Shown in pieces: positions 1 through 12,796 of a DNA stretch of 64,000 nt. Below the pieces are notes generated by a model. That model ran no database searches. It was not told the DNA's origin and worked only from the letters and a program-made list of their open reading frames with translations. The position numbers were made by a program, and so were the translations under genes. This stretch comes from Panulirus ornatus. Its lineage: Eukaryota > Arthropoda > Malacostraca > Decapoda > Palinuridae. Numbering within the stretch: the stretch's first letter is position 1; each line of letters begins with the position of its first letter. Where the stretch lies: assembly GCF_036320965.1 (NCBI RefSeq), contig NC_092240.1, forward strand, positions 7,168,501-7,232,500. The letters run 5' to 3'.

Positions 1-294
1 GAGACTGATGGTGTTATTTGGTGAATGGCTATTTTTCGACATAGCTTCATGAGCCCCATGACCCGCCCCATCGTTACTGCCTGATGGGGTGTGAAGGGAA
101 TTCATCCTGAATTCCTAAATGTGTTACTGTCTGATGGGGTGTGAACGGGATTTGTCCTGAATTCCTAAATATGTTAAAATAAGTTAAAAACGTTTTAGAC
201 CAACAACAACACTTATGTTAACACAGGACCAGTATATATGGCTTCTGCTAACAAAATCTCTAATCAAAATGGTGCTCTTCACCCTACAACTTAC

Positions 295-429
295 TTTCTT
301 GTCTTTAACTGAATGTTTAGACACACTTGGCCTTGAGGATTCTGATGCAAGAATGGCTTGTGCATGAGCAGTGAACTTTTTGCTGTCTACCATCGCTGAC
401 AAATTCTCCAATCCTTCCTTCATTGATGC
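295..429 (-). CDS. SRP68: SRP68 exon 11 (last exon in window)
   Basis: This is a 135-bp phase 0-0 exon with acceptor CCCTTCAACAG and donor GACAAGAAA|GTAAGT. It encodes ASMKEGLENLSAMVDSKKFT and then AHAQAILASESSRPSVSKHS. It corresponds to human ...LITQVRSEKCSLQAAAILDAND. The good donor shows that at least one more exon follows to the left of base 1, and that exon should carry the PLVERFETF-like C terminus. Bases 1-294 are intron. Confidence 0.93.
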
Positions 430-624
430 CTGTTGAAGGGAATAAACGCAATTGTTCATTTACATAAAATTCTTCATTCAAAAGATATGGAACGAATGAG
501 TTACATGAAAATACATGAGAAAGTGGTAAAAACTTAAGGAGCTCACTCATTCTACATGGATAAAATCTACTGGAAAAGCATAAGATTAACATGAAATCTT
601 TCAGCATACAACAACACTTCTTAC

Positions 625-736
625 CTCCATCTGACTCTTGTTTGCGGCTTTCATGTGGTCTAATGTTCTCTCATATAAAACTAATGCCTCAGCCCACTTC
701 TCCATCTTAACAAAACTCTCTGCTACATAATAACAC
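625..736 (-). CDS. SRP68: SRP68 exon 10
   Basis: This 112-bp exon has acceptor CAACTTTACAG and donor ATGGAG|GTAAGA. It encodes CYYVAESFVKMEKWAEALVL and then YERTLDHMKAANKSQME, corresponding to human RCFFIAQSYVLVKKWSEALVLYDRVLKYANE. This is the TPR-like helical hairpin near the C-terminal half. Confidence 0.96.
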
Positions 737-978
737 CTGTAAAGTTGAAGCAAATATCAGAAGAATTCATAGGGATTTTCAAAAAAATCTAATAAAGAAA
801 AAAATAGCAAGTTGGGGAAAGTGTTCTGAACTTTACTGTCATACACATATCTTTAAATTATTAGCAATGTTCAATGGCAAGACTTCCCTTACACAAATTG
901 GCAGGGTAAATACTACTTTTAAGAGCCACAGTCAATGGAAACTGTTCTCCATATATCCAAACTTTTTCTTATACATGC

Positions 979-1183
979 TCACCATTTCCAGCAAGAGTGA
1001 GGTAATGTAAAGAACAAAAGACTGAACCTTAGAGGGGGGGGGGATCCTTATTTAGCTCCTTCCTCTGTTATTTCTTTTGGAGCTTCATACAGGGAGACTT
1101 TCCAGCCAACCTGGCCTGCTTAGTCACCTTCTATGACATACAAGGAATGTGTGAGCATAATTCTTCCTCCCCTATCCCAAAGG
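979..1183 (-). mobile_element. Old copy of tail-sharing SINE (family R2)
   Basis: This is a diverged relative of the complete copy at 20,207-20,463. The order of landmarks is kept: CCATTTCCAGCAAGAGTGAG, then AACAAAAGACTGA, TCTGTTATTTCTTTTGG, TTTCCAGCC, GTCACCTTCTATGACA and CCCCTATCCC. It lies in SRP68 intron 9. The strand is taken from the complete copy, whose tail end is at its low-coordinate side. Confidence 0.65.
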
Positions 1184-1982
1184 TCCAAAGATATTATCTA
1201 AACTCATACCAACTTGATTCTTGTCCTGCCATCTCATTATGGGGTTAGTTTCAATTCCTAAAACCAGTTTTCTCCTCCATCCTCACAATCTAAACATATA
1301 ATTTTCAGTATCACCTGAGCAAATTATTCTTGCCAAGTGCTCCTTTTTCATCCTATAATACTGATATCTACAAACCTCAAATTTATCAATCTTTTTAATC
1401 CCACAACCCTTTAAAAAAAATAGAGCACTTTCCTGACTATTTGCAAGCCTCTACAACTACCTGAATATAAAAGTGGGGTCCTCCTGCTAAATATGCAGGC
1501 TAATATATAAGCATTACCATTATCATTTACTTTCCCCTTAAAGAATCATTGTTATCCCAGCAATCACTCCCTAACCTTCCCTGTAACATTCTACTTGAAA
1601 ATCAATACCATCTATATTACACTTAAACAATGACACTTGACTATTACCTTCATTCATTTGAACAGCACTCAATTCCATTACCAAAGTTTGTTTGGAGCTC
1701 TGTATTGGCTAATTTTGTAAAACTGTCATCGGCAAACTCAAGCATGCCAAGGATCCACTCTTTTCCTTAATTGTAACATACATTTTTACTCAAAATACTT
1801 ATCAAATTCCTTTCATTACCATAGTACAAGCTAACATACTGAATAATCATAGTTAAATAAAACACTTTTGTGGTTAATTTTTCATATCTGCCTTTCTTCA
1901 CATCTTTACCTCCATAAGTAAAATCAATATCTTTTCTTTAACATAAAATAGAATAATGAACAGAAATCTATGTCTTACACAC

Positions 1983-2143
1983 CTATGGGCTTTGTAGGCC
2001 AGCACCTGTCTCTCTATGCTTTCCTTCAGTTGGAGGTCATCTTCTAACCCAGGCAGATTTGCCATTTCTTTCAAATTCTGGATGATAATCTCGTATAAGC
2101 GAACCAAGTCTTGTAATTTAGGGGCCTTTTTTCCATCTTCAAC
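1983..2143 (-). CDS. SRP68: SRP68 exon 9
   Basis: This 161-bp exon has acceptor GTTTTTAAG|GTTG and donor CCATAG|GTGTGT. It encodes VEDGKKAPKLQDLVRLYEII and then IQNLKEMANLPGLEDDLQLK. It is strongly similar to human RPQDLIRLYDIILQNLVELLQLPGLEED. It ends with AG of an Arg codon, completed by G in exon 10 (AHR|CYY; human AYRCFF). Confidence 0.96.
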
Positions 2144-2370
2144 CTTAAAAACAAACTTAATTGAATATCAGGAAGCCTATGAAATTTTTACATCTAATGA
2201 TCATTTTCCTATATCTAAAGGTGGATAGCTCATGCAGAATCATTTACATGCACCTATCCTTGTCATATGTAACACTTGACAACACTTAAACTCACACAGC
2301 CCATTCTTTGTACTAGATTTTTCCACAGCGAGCACTATGCAATAGCCCTATCTTTTGGCAAAATGGTAAA

Positions 2371-2480
2371 GCAGTAGTTAGAAGTAGTAGGTAGGAACAT
2401 TTAGGCACAATTCTTAGGTAGAAACAGTAGGCAGGAGCATTAGATAGAATAAGTCATTAAGAACATTATGTAGGAGCCTC
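2371..2480. repeat. Degenerate GTAGGTAGGA-type short repeat
   Basis: Variants of AGTAGGTAGGAACATTTAGG and GTAGGCAGGAGCATTAGATA recur about every 40 bp in SRP68 intron 8. The copies are imperfect and no ORF crosses them. It looks like a decayed minisatellite. Confidence 0.5.
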
Positions 2481-4058
2481 TGCACTAGAGTTGCCATCTG
2501 CCAGTGGCCTGTTAAGGGTGAGGCACCAATGGCTAAGAAGTTTCTTACTTATGAAGACTCTGTTGCTATGCCCACCACTTTGAGGAAGTTCCAATTGGAA
2601 CAGGAATCAGATATATAGATAGACAGAACCTCCTCTACCATAAATATTGTATTTCAAATAAGAATGACCAAAAAATCAAGTCCGAGATATATAGAATTCT
2701 TTATGCTGACTTAGCAACCGTATAAGCTGGTATGATCATGTTTTTGGGTGAATGAAAATCATCCAGCCAGCGAGGTAACCCAAGTGGGTAAGAAAATGAA
2801 TGATGGAAAGAGAGAGAGGGAAATCATCAGAAGAATAGAGGAACATTCGTACCAAATAGTTGAAGACATGAATGAGTTTGTAAAGATTGGAAGCTATACA
2901 GTGGGAACTAAAGATGTTGAATAAGATACTGAACTACAGTCTTTAACTCCAAGTGAATATAGCAAACTTGATGCAAGAAGATATGATAAAATTTAATCAA
3001 TTTGGAATAATTACTTCCAAAAATTCTCATAATCAATGAAATTTTGCTTTATTTAATGTACTGGGAGTTACACCCCTGGTTTCCCTGTAACATGAAATCA
3101 AAAATTTCAAAAATTTAGATTTTCAATTATAGCTAATCTTTACACCTATCAAATGACATTAAAAAATAGACATTCATTATTATGAGCAGCAAGCACACAC
3201 ACAGCAGAGAAACATGCACTGATGAAAGTCAAGGGTGGACTTAATTCATAAAGCATAGTATACACTGATCCTAACAATAAATTACACTCTTGTTCAGAAC
3301 TGTGTAAAGACAGCAACAATTAAAACACTACATACTTACCTGTCAGCACAAATGTTTAAGAAACATATCCTTACAATAACAAGCAAAAACAAATAAAAAC
3401 TCGTGTACAATTCAGTACATAAAGGAGGACCTCTTCTAATACCATACACTGAAAACTGTTAATCCAAAAAATATTTCTAACACCAATATAGGCAGTCAAT
3501 CATTATTCTTATACCATCTATTTTTTCAGCACACAAATCCACAAGCTCTTAACCATTTCTATTCACAACACACTGAATACTCCATGCATACCAATTATAC
3601 CCTCAACTGCCACATTATTCACTTTCGCATTCAAATCACCCATCACTAATACCCAAGGTTGTTATTCCAATGCATGGACCAAAACCTCTAACATCAACAT
3701 AGAGATTAGGGCAGAATGTAGTCATAAAATCTCTTAAAATCAGTAATTGTTCACGGAGGAAAAGGAAGAGGAGACCTTACCTACAAGTTTCTAAGTCAAA
3801 TACTTTCCCATGTGACAGCTAGCATATAGCACACATCCCATATATGTACTATATGCTTGGTAATACAGTATGTATTCTCTGTTGTCATATACATAGAATA
3901 GATGTTTTTCTTGGGTTAATTGGGGAAAATTTTTTAGCCATTTATGTAATCTTCTTTCAAAAGTTTTTGTTTCTAAAGGGGACTTTACACAAGCAAGGGA
4001 CTGAATAATTATAACAACCTGAGAAGTTTTACTTTCCCAAAATATGTTTATCATACAT

Positions 4059-4130
4059 ATTCCCAGTTTCCCACAATAATGAGGTAGTGCCAGGAACAGA
4101 TAAAGTAATGGCCTCATTCTCTCACATCCA
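4059..4130 (-). mobile_element. Fragment of SINE family R2
   Basis: This is a short diverged stretch with the family core: CAGTTTCCCACAATAATGAG, then GTAGTGCCAGGAACAGA and a GGCCT motif. Only the tail-proximal part is left. Confidence 0.5.
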
Positions 4131-4254
4131 CTTTCTAGCTAATATAATGTTCATGCAACAACGCCAGATTCCACTATCCACAACCAGGTCCCACAGACCT
4201 TTCTGTGGTTTCTTCCAACTGCTTGATATGCCATGGTTCAACCTACTGACTGCA

Positions 4255-4700
4255 AGTTGACATCTGTATACAACATCACTCTAATTTACTTTACCCCTCC
4301 CGTGTCTCATACCCTCCTGCATGTTCTGGCCCATAACCCTCAAAGCGTCTTTCAATCCATCCTTCCAGCTCCTCCTTGGTTTCCAGCTTTTCCTTGTTCC
4401 TTCCACTTCTGACATGTATGTCATCCTCTCCATACATCCAAACAATTTCAGTCCACTCATACATACTCTTCTTCCTACCAACACCCTTCTCTGACCCTAT
4501 CATTCTTATTTGATCAACACTCCTTTCACACCACATGTTATTCTTAAACATTTCATTTCCAATACATACACTCTCTCCTTAATATTTTCCAAGGCCCACA
4601 CCTCAAAGCCATATGGCACCAAAAGGACTACTATACCAATACATATAGCCATCTTTGCCTTCAAAGACAGTGCGCTCCGTTCCAAACAATCCTAACTGCA
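4255..4700 (-). pseudogene. Decayed non-LTR retrotransposon, reverse transcriptase C-terminal end
   Basis: Two overlapping minus-strand frames show the tail of a LINE reverse transcriptase. One reads GLKLFGCMERMTYMSEVEGT then RKSWKPRRSWKDGLKDALR; the other carries the continuation after frameshifts. The pattern LxxFGxxERM...EVEGTRxxxxPRxSWxDGxKxAL is typical of the zinc-knuckle-free C terminus of many invertebrate LINE reverse transcriptases. The copy is broken by stops and shifts, and the catalytic part is absent. It lies in SRP68 intron 8. Confidence 0.75.
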
Positions 4701-5393
4701 CTCAGTCTATTATTTATGGTTCTCTGATGTGTAACAGAGACTACAGCAGCAAAAGATGATTAAACAAAAACTGAAGTGTTGTAACACTGAGCACCAGTAA
4801 ATTCACAATGCTAGATTTTGGGTGTAGCTAGACTTACAATGCTGTATGCAAGACATCTGAGTAACTTATCTGTCTGTGATGGCACTGCTGTCCAATTGAG
4901 GAAATATCATCTTGCTGACAGTCTTTACTTTTTATACTGAATAATGATCTTAACTGACATGTCAGTATCATGTTCTTCACTGAACCTCTTCCCTACTTTG
5001 TAATTCCATTACTTTTTTGACAGCATTCCTAATTTTGTTACAAAACTCCTCTGTCATCTCTCTCTACTAAAAAAGGAGTACATATTTCTGCTGAGGTAAG
5101 CAAAATTATTTCAGTAAATTAGTTTACATATATTGGATGCAGATATTAAGAAACTGGTACCAATATAAATCCTATCATACTCCAAAGTAAAGTAGCCAAA
5201 AAACAGAAAAGACAAATGCTACAGATTGACAGTTATTTTTCATGCAAACCTTCTGAAAATAAAACTTGAAAGACATTAAGTAATGTGTATGTAAATGTCT
5301 ACAAAATCCTAACTGTTTACCTTACATAGTTTTGACTAAATTTTGTTGAAGACCCTTAGGATAAATAATGGAAAAATGAATTCATATACATAC

Positions 5394-5546
5394 CATCTTT
5401 TCCCCACACACAATTTTCTGGTAAGTGTCTGCAAGAGCTACGTTGCGGAGTATAGTTAGGTTCAGTCGATGATACGATAGATATGTATGAAGGAAGTGCA
5501 AGGGGGATACAGGACCCTCACTTGCCATTTGTCTAGGTTTGAAGGT
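5394..5546 (-). CDS. SRP68: SRP68 exon 8
   Basis: This is a 153-bp phase 0-0 exon with acceptor CATTTTTCAG and donor AAGATG|GTATGT. It encodes TFKPRQMASEGPVSPLHFLH, TYLSYHRLNLTILRNVALAD and TYQKIVCGEKM. It aligns with human ...VSNLQYLHSYLTYIKLSTAIKRNENMAKGL. The following low-complexity loop, long in human, is short here. Confidence 0.94.
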
Positions 5547-7749
5547 CTGAAAAATGAATAATCAATAATAAAATCATAACCAAAGATTTAATAACTAAAG
5601 ATGTGTCATGGTAACACATATATATGCCCCTAACACCTGATCCTGAGTGAATGTAATCCTAAATGTGATAAAAAATAATGGCTAAACAACTTTAGCAGAG
5701 TTGTTTACAAGAAAATGAAGTTAACCTACATCAACAAACACAAGCAACCATAAGTGATTTGGTTCCATCTTCAAACATGAGCTAACTGATAGAATCATTT
5801 TTGCAAATACAGCTAAACATCACATATACTTTACCTTCCTGCCAAAGAATACCCTTTTATGGAATCTCCTACAGCACTCAGGAAGCTGACTACATCCATT
5901 GGGTGGGACATCAGATCAAGAAGGGTGGTGATAATGTGCATGTCTTTGAGGGAAAAGTAAAGTACAGGACTACTGAGGAATAAGTGTTCTGTGTCTTCAG
6001 TATGAAATTTGTACCATGGGCATGAGAGGGGGTCTTCTTATACATTGAATTGGTGTCTGCAATGCTGGAGTGATAGGTGGTGTCCAGAACACACACAAGA
6101 AGGCATAACTTGTATGTGCCTTGGATTGTTGTTTCAGAAGGGCATATGTCTGTTGGAGTGTAGGTCAGTGGTTTACTGTTTGCCAAGTCATTGTGGTTTG
6201 CATATATTTTGTGTCTGTTGGGGGGATAATCTGTAAATAGAGATTGTGAAGGGCAAAGCTGGGGTAACTTTTGTACTTCCAACTGTGGACTGGAGGTTGC
6301 TTATGAAGTGGTCTGGGTGAGAGGGGCCAAAAGCTATTACAAAGAACTATTTAAAAAGCAGGAAGTGAGACTGTACTGGAATGGTACCAAGAAAGTTTAA
6401 TCAAGATCAAAAGGGAGTAGTACCACACTTTTGAAGTGAGATTATATTGGAAGCATTTTTAATTCTCTGTGCAGTTAGGTGGAACATAATCTGCCTCCAT
6501 CTAGTCACCAAGCATAGGATGACTCTTCAAAGCTTCCAAACACTATGGAACTGCTTCTCCTGAATGTTTATAATCCATGCAAGGTCTGTGTAATTCAATC
6601 ACATTCATTTAAGAATATCATGAGGTTACCAAACACTCTCAGTAACTAATGGGAGCAATCTCTTGTTTCACCATGAGCAATAAAACTCAAGCAACAGACA
6701 GGTCTTGGGAGAAAAAAGGTTGGTTCATTGTTTGAAGAAAGACAAGCTACCACCAGAGGTATGGAGCTAACTAGCTGCACACTATAACAAAGCAAGACTG
6801 GACTGCTGGATTCAACTCAACTCCATTCTTAATGGGCGAATGCCTAAAGGCATGTCACCATAGGAAGTGATCAATGTGTTCAGTGCTGTCTTTCAATCTG
6901 ATGATATCTATGTTACCTATCTTTTAAAAACATCAGAGGCATGTACTCTGTTAAAAAAATTTGCATATATGTATGTAACGAAATCCTCATACCAAGCAAA
7001 TGAATGAGACTCTTTCTGAACAAACTACTGAAATTTTAAGAGGACTCACAACCAATATAAGCTGTTGACAGAAGAGAATTCAAATGATCTGCAACCACTG
7101 AATATTAGAGAAATGATCTGCTGTCTGACCACGGTAGTTATACAACACTGGATTTATAGAGTATATTCTTAGGGATGAGTGTCACTGACAGTTTCTTTAC
7201 CACAGTGGGCAGTGTAGTATAATAATGAAACCATGGAACAACATATAAGCCATAAAAAATAATGGTGCATTTGCAAACTGAGAACCCAATCACTTACTGT
7301 CAATCAAATTACAATGTTTGGAAAATGCCTGCACAGAGAAATATGCAAGTATATGCACATTTCCTACTTTACTCATACAAATCTTTCAATGTAGCTTCAA
7401 GAAAACTAAGCATCTTCTTATCATCACAGTCTTTCCTCGGAATAAAACAACATTCCTGATACTGTCTAAAACAATCATGAAAATAAGAATAATAAAAAGA
7501 ATTCTATGAATGAGGAAAAAAAGGAAAAAGTGAAAAAAGTTAAATGTTCTGGCAGAGCAAAAAACTGATATCAATTATTGCTAACAATGCCCCAGAAACT
7601 TAAAAACTAAACATATGTCATATGCAAAACTTGTAAAAGCTAATGAGTCTATCATTCCCTATGGTTATCATTATTCATTATAAAAAGATTAAACTACATT
7701 CATATTCTCAAGTTATATCCTCAATTTTAATATTTGCTCACTCGCTTAC
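5547..7749. other. SRP68 intron 7, nothing recognisable
   Basis: This is 2.2 kb of AT-rich intron. Open stretches at 5,801-6,282 on both strands have no family likeness and overlap each other, as expected from chance. No repeat family seen elsewhere in the window was recognised here. Confidence 0.5.
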
Positions 7750-7899
7750 AGGATCATTCTTGAGGTCATCTCGCACCAACTGGATTGCATCTTTACACTC
7801 CATTAGAAGCTTGTCCAACATCTTCTCTCGTTCATCTGCACAACTAGTCTTCTCTAGTTCTTCATGAATCAAACCCTCATTGAACAAGAAAAGACGAAC
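7750..7899 (-). CDS. SRP68: SRP68 exon 7
   Basis: This is a 150-bp phase 0-0 exon with acceptor TTTTTTGTAG and donor GATCCT|GTAAGC. It encodes VRLFLFNEGLIHEELEKTSC through DKLLMECKDAIQLVRDDLK, matching human VRIFLLGL...FESMLSECRDAIQVVREELK. The central helical segment is intact. Confidence 0.95.
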
Positions 7900-10800
7900 C
7901 TACAAAAAAGAAAAAATAACATTATCAAGCATAACTTATTTGTTATAATATAATTTTTCATGACTAGTTAATAACCAGAAGCTATTCTATCTTTTTCTTC
8001 ATCCACTTCCTGTAGGTGTAACTGGTTACACACAGAAAAGTAATGCATGATGAACTTACCATACACCAAGAAAACAGAACTTTTCAGGAATATCTTTCCA
8101 AAAATACATTAACATCACATGCAATTAGCTTCTGTCCTACTTTATCTTTGGTAATTATATGAAATCCTACTCACCTTATCCAAAACACACTTTATGTAAT
8201 TTCCTGCAAATTCACACTCTCTATATGTATATCCAACTTTTACATTCTGTATTATACTTGGTGAATCATCCTCTACATAGCAGATTAAACAATAACTAAT
8301 GAGCCACTCAGCTCCTTTCCCCTAAAAAAAAAACACATCTCACTGACAGGTGCATAAGCACCAAATATCATCCACCACTGATAATCCACTTTCAGTCAAA
8401 TTCACATCAATCTTGAAATCACTTCCTTATACTCTAAAACCATCTTACAGCTCTTCCTTCACCTGAAGAGCCATCTCTTCTTTGCTACTGCTCTCACACT
8501 AATTTGCAATCAGTGAACATTTGCTCCATTTTCTCTATAACTTCATCTTTGGTATCAGTAATCTTCACTGAACATAAAGGTATTACATTGGAGGCACATT
8601 GCCTCACCTTATTTGTAAACTCAAGAATTGTTCTAAAGGTGTCATGTTGGAAACACTTCCACAATTTATCTGTATGCTCAGAAACTGTTCTCAGTGATGT
8701 AACAGTGCAAGCTCAAACAAAATGTACACCAATATGACCTGCATCAATCCATTTTATATGTCTATATTTACCTCCAAGCTGATGCTTTTCCTGATATCCT
8801 TCCTCACACTAGACACAAGGGTCACAAAGGTGCTCTTCACTCATATTTCTATGGGGGTCTGAAGCGGTTATACTGCAACTTTATAAAGCACAGGATGGAG
8901 GGTATTCGCAACTTTAATTTTTCCCATGTCAATATTACTTTTTCATAAGTACTGCATAAGTGAATCACAAGATAGTGGAGCACCGGTTGGGTGTACAGTG
9001 AAGTCAAGATGGACAAGGCAGGTATACAATTGCCCACACCATCTTGGCTGACATATTTTTCTCTGGGGTATCTTATTATGTGTTCCAAGGGATTCTTACT
9101 GATTTACTCTGTTTTGTTTCTTCCAGGTTGTAAACTTTTTGTTCTAACGCTGCTCTGTATGTGTGTCTTATGTTGCAGAGGCTGTATGTTCCAGTTCCAC
9201 CCCATTACATTAGAAATGGAGTAATGATAGATATAAAAGGAAAATATAGAAAGCCCAGAAAAAAAAAAAGGCTGAAGGCTTTCTAATGGCTTGCCTGCCT
9301 GGTGAAATAAAAATATTGCAAGGAGAAAGCACAGGAACCTTTAAAAGAAGGGTAGATTAGTGGCTTAAAACACTCATAAGATTGGGAACTATACATGTGG
9401 TGGCAAATAACAGTATTGCTAAAAAAAAGCAGTCAATGCCAACAGTTAGGTGTTAGCCCTGCCCTATGGAACATGCCATTCAAAATTCCTGAATAAATTC
9501 TGTTACTGATGTTGTCTGAGTTTAGCTGTGGCTTTTCTAGAAGTAAATTGGAGAAGTTAAAGAAGTATTGGACTGATGCTTTTTGGGTAAGTAACCTATA
9601 ACTTCAATTCTACATCCCTGGATTTCATTAATGTCCCAAGCCCTGTCCCTCAGCTGCAATCAATACACTGTCTTTTTCAGTCACAGAATTATTGCCAGAT
9701 TTGCCATCCCAATTCTTCAACAGTCTTCTCTGTGCATCTTTTCTCAGCATATTCCACGACTAACCTATTTCAGTTTCCTAAAATGGGCCCTTCTCTGTGA
9801 GCATTACCAACAACAGCATTACTTGCACTCTCTTTTCTCTTCATGCATCCTAAATTTATAAATCAATCTCTCACTTTATTTTAAAGTCTTTTAATCTCTT
9901 CATTCATTAGCTGTAACTTTTAATCTTGTTCTATTATCACTTAACCCTTTCGTAAACTACAGTTCCAGCTGTTTCATCCTTTAGTTTTTCTTTGCAACTT
10001 TTTCCTCCAGTTTCAAAACTATCAGAATCCTCCTCATCCACCTTCTTTCTAGTTAATTTCAGAACAATATTTTGCCAAACATCATTTTCCTGACGAACAT
10101 TTTTTGCTCTAGATCATTTCCCTTTTTTCTATACAATTGCTTCATCAAGCTTGAAAATGACAATCATCACTAAATTCTAATATACAAAAATATTAAACTC
10201 CCCACAAAACTTCAATTTAACACAGTTCTCTAACAGTGTCTCAAAATGGCCACAACTAGACTCAAATAATATCAATGATGTTATATTCATGCATTTTGAA
10301 TAATGCCATGTCATATAATTTGTTGACAGAAGGCTTAGATGACTATTAGCAATATGGAGCAATTCTCTACCTGTCTTTTTTTTCAGAAAACTTCGCATAT
10401 CCTCTAATCAATGTTATCCTCTTTATCTCTCAATCATTAATTCTAACTGAAAAAAATATCCTCTTAAAAAATACCAAGCACCTATCATAAACTAGACAAT
10501 TGGTGTCACATGCAACTCCCCCACCTCACATCTCATTTTCTGTACTTTAATACAACCCAGTGAATTACCAACCCTAACATACAAGTACTTCAAACAGCTC
10601 ATGTGTTATCTTCTTCCCTTTCCCTGTACCATAAACTTGTTTAAGGTGTATTGTCTTTGCCTCTTCTTCAATATTTGAGCCAGTCTTGAAATCTCTTGAA
10701 ACTCTTAACAACAAGTGTCTGTTGACTTGTTTAACAATACATTATTGTTTTAATTTTATCTAGTTCTTTCTGTACTTGATACCAGGACATATCTTACTTA

Positions 10801-10940
10801 AGAAACTGAACATTCCTTTACAACAACTAACATAACCTGAACTGTGATCTAAAATAACTCTAACACTGTAATCAATATATTTGATCAATCTACTTATTCT
10901 ATCACAGAAACAGAATTTTTAATAATCAATAAAACATCCC
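7900..10940. other. SRP68 intron 6, left part, nothing recognisable
   Basis: This is about 3 kb of AT-rich sequence with short A runs and no convincing exon. The small ORFs lack splice-site context and family likeness. Confidence 0.45.
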
Positions 10941-11391
10941 CACAATGGATTGAACCAGGGCTTGTGAAGTGTCTGGGGTAAACCATGGAAAGTTTTGTGA
11001 GGCCTGGATGTGGAAAGGGAGCTGTGGTTTCGGTGCATTATACATAACAGCTAGAGATTGAGCGTGAATGAATGTGGCCTTTGTTGTCTTTTCTTAGCGT
11101 TACCTTGCGCACATGCAGGGGGAGAGGGTTTTCATTTCATGTGTGGTGGGGTGGCGACAGGAATGAATAAGGGCAGACAGTATGAATTATGCACATGTGT
11201 ATACATATATGTATATGTCTGTGTGTGTATATATATGCATACGTTGAGATGTATAGGTATGTTTATGTGCGTGTGTGGACGTGTATGTATATACATGTGT
11301 ATGTGGGTGGGTTGGGCCATTCTTTCGTCTGTTTCATTGCACTACCTCTCTAATGCGGGAGACGGTGACAAAGTATAATAAATAAATATAT
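10941..11391 (+). mobile_element. SINE family R1, near full length, with target-site duplication
   Basis: The copy is flanked by ATAAAACATCCC (10,929-10,940) and ATAAAACATTCC (11,392-11,403), an 11/12 duplication. The body has a 5' part (GGAGCTGTGGTTTCGGTGCA, then GAATGTGGCCTTTGTTG), a central TATGTATATGTGTG-rich part, and a 3' end with CTACCTCTCTAATGCGGGAG, then ACGGTGACAAAG and an AATAAATA tail. Its A-rich tail sets the strand. It lies in SRP68 intron 6, opposite to the gene. Open frames across it are simple-repeat artefacts. Confidence 0.8.
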
Positions 11392-11428
11392 ATAAAACAT
11401 TCCATGATGTACATATTCTAGGACTCAC

Positions 11429-11518
11429 TTTCTCGTGCTTGACAGATAAGGTACGACCTTTCCAGGTAACTTCACTTAGGGTAGCTGCTTGTCTTTCTCT
11501 GGCTGATGCAAGGAGATT
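11429..11518 (-). CDS. SRP68: SRP68 exon 6
   Basis: This is a 90-bp (30-codon) phase 0-0 exon with acceptor TTCTTGACAG and donor GAGAAA|GTGAGT. It encodes NLLASARERQAATLSEVTW and then KGRTLSVKHEK, nearly the same as human ...RAKQAATMSEVEWRGRTVPVKIDK. This short linker block is among the best conserved parts of SRP68. It was found only by reading, because the exon is too short to stand out as an ORF. Confidence 0.96.
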
Positions 11519-12029
11519 CTGTCAAGAAAAATAATTGTGATGAACCATTTCATAAGATAAATTAATTACCCTATAAATGCTGTAATTGTTCGATAAGAAT
11601 GTAACAATATCTACAAGCAACAAAAATCTTGGTCCAAGTATTCAAGAATAAAACTTGATCAACAGAATATCCACAATCTCAAAGTTAGATTCTGTACTTT
11701 CTCGGAAACAAAAATCATGCGAGTTTTTCTACAGATATCCACTTTCTTACAGAAGCAGCTTGAATGGTCAGGAGAAAACTGTGCATATCAATCATACAGC
11801 ATGTTTCCATAGTGTATCACAAAAAAAAGTCATATATAATACTCTATAAAAGATCCAGATTGGCAGTTCTGAGAAGCCTCAATAAAAATCAAAAAGGTAT
11901 TACATATTAAAGTTTCAAGTGAGCATAACTTTATACTCCCCATACTCTGTCTAATGACTGAGAGCAATGTGCTATCAATGAAATGAAACAGGGCAAAGGA
12001 AACAGTTGGGGGAACCACAAAAAGGTCCA

Positions 12030-12150
12030 TGGCACCTGGTTGTGGACAGGGGTTGTTTCACCATTACACATGACAGGTAGAGGATGGATGTGAAGGACTG
12101 AGGTCATTTCTTCATCTGTTCCTGGAACTATAATGCAAATGCATGAAATG
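12030..12150 (+). mobile_element. Short diverged R1-type SINE
   Basis: It contains CCTGGTTGTGGACAGGGGTT, a TTACACATGACAGGTAGAGG block, and CTTCATCTGTTCCTGGAACT near the tail. This is the landmark order of R1 without the TG-rich centre. It lies in SRP68 intron 5. Confidence 0.5.
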
Positions 12151-12507
12151 GTAAACAAAATTCTTTTTATATACCATTTGTTAAAAAGCAAGAAAAGGAG
12201 TACTGAAATCTAAAGGTGCACTGACAGTAAGACACACCATCAAAACAGGAAAGTGAGCATTTCCAAATTGCTAGGTATCACACCTGAGTTTTATGACTTC
12301 TCATAACGAGTAGTCACTATTCATGACACACAGGAGATCCATGATAGTACTATATTTTTTCTCCTACCCCAGGGATATGGATAGCATGTCCAGGGAAGGA
12401 GTGTAATGGATTGGGAGGCGTAAAAGAAGGGTAAAGGTTCCAGATGATGATGCACAACATCTGAACTTATATAGCTTAATCTATATGAAAAAAAGAGATC
12501 AACTAAC

Positions 12508-12685
12508 ATCTAGCTTGTCTCCAAGGGCTTCATTTCCACGCATAGCTAAGAGAGTATCTGTAGCAGACCTATCACCCAGGTGATGACGACAGAACCTCAG
12601 TTTGACTTCCAGCTCTTGCAGTCGACTTCTATATATTTCAGACTCCTCCTCCGACACGGCATCTTTTAATTTGCCATAGATTGCC
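12508..12685 (-). CDS. SRP68: SRP68 exon 5
   Basis: This 178-bp exon follows acceptor TTTTTACAG. The first base completes TT|G (Leu), followed by AIYGKLKDAVSEEESEIYRS, VKLRFCRHHLGDRSATD and LLAMRGNEALGDKLD. It ends GAT|GTTAGT in phase 0. It corresponds to the human ISPNIRYCAYNIGDQSAINELMQMR region. The donor is slightly off consensus, but the frame and the next exon's sequence confirm it. Confidence 0.94.
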
Positions 12686-12796
12686 CTGTAAAAACAGTTT
12701 CATTAATATAACATTGTTGGAACTACTATTCTTTCAAACATACCCATTTTTGCTCTCCCAGATAATGTTCTCTCCTTTCACACATTCTTCATCACA

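Noticed and set aside
11058..11378. Cys/Val/Tyr-rich 106-codon frame and its partner at 22,741-22,984
   Set aside because: Both lie wholly inside R1 SINE copies with TG/TA-rich centres.
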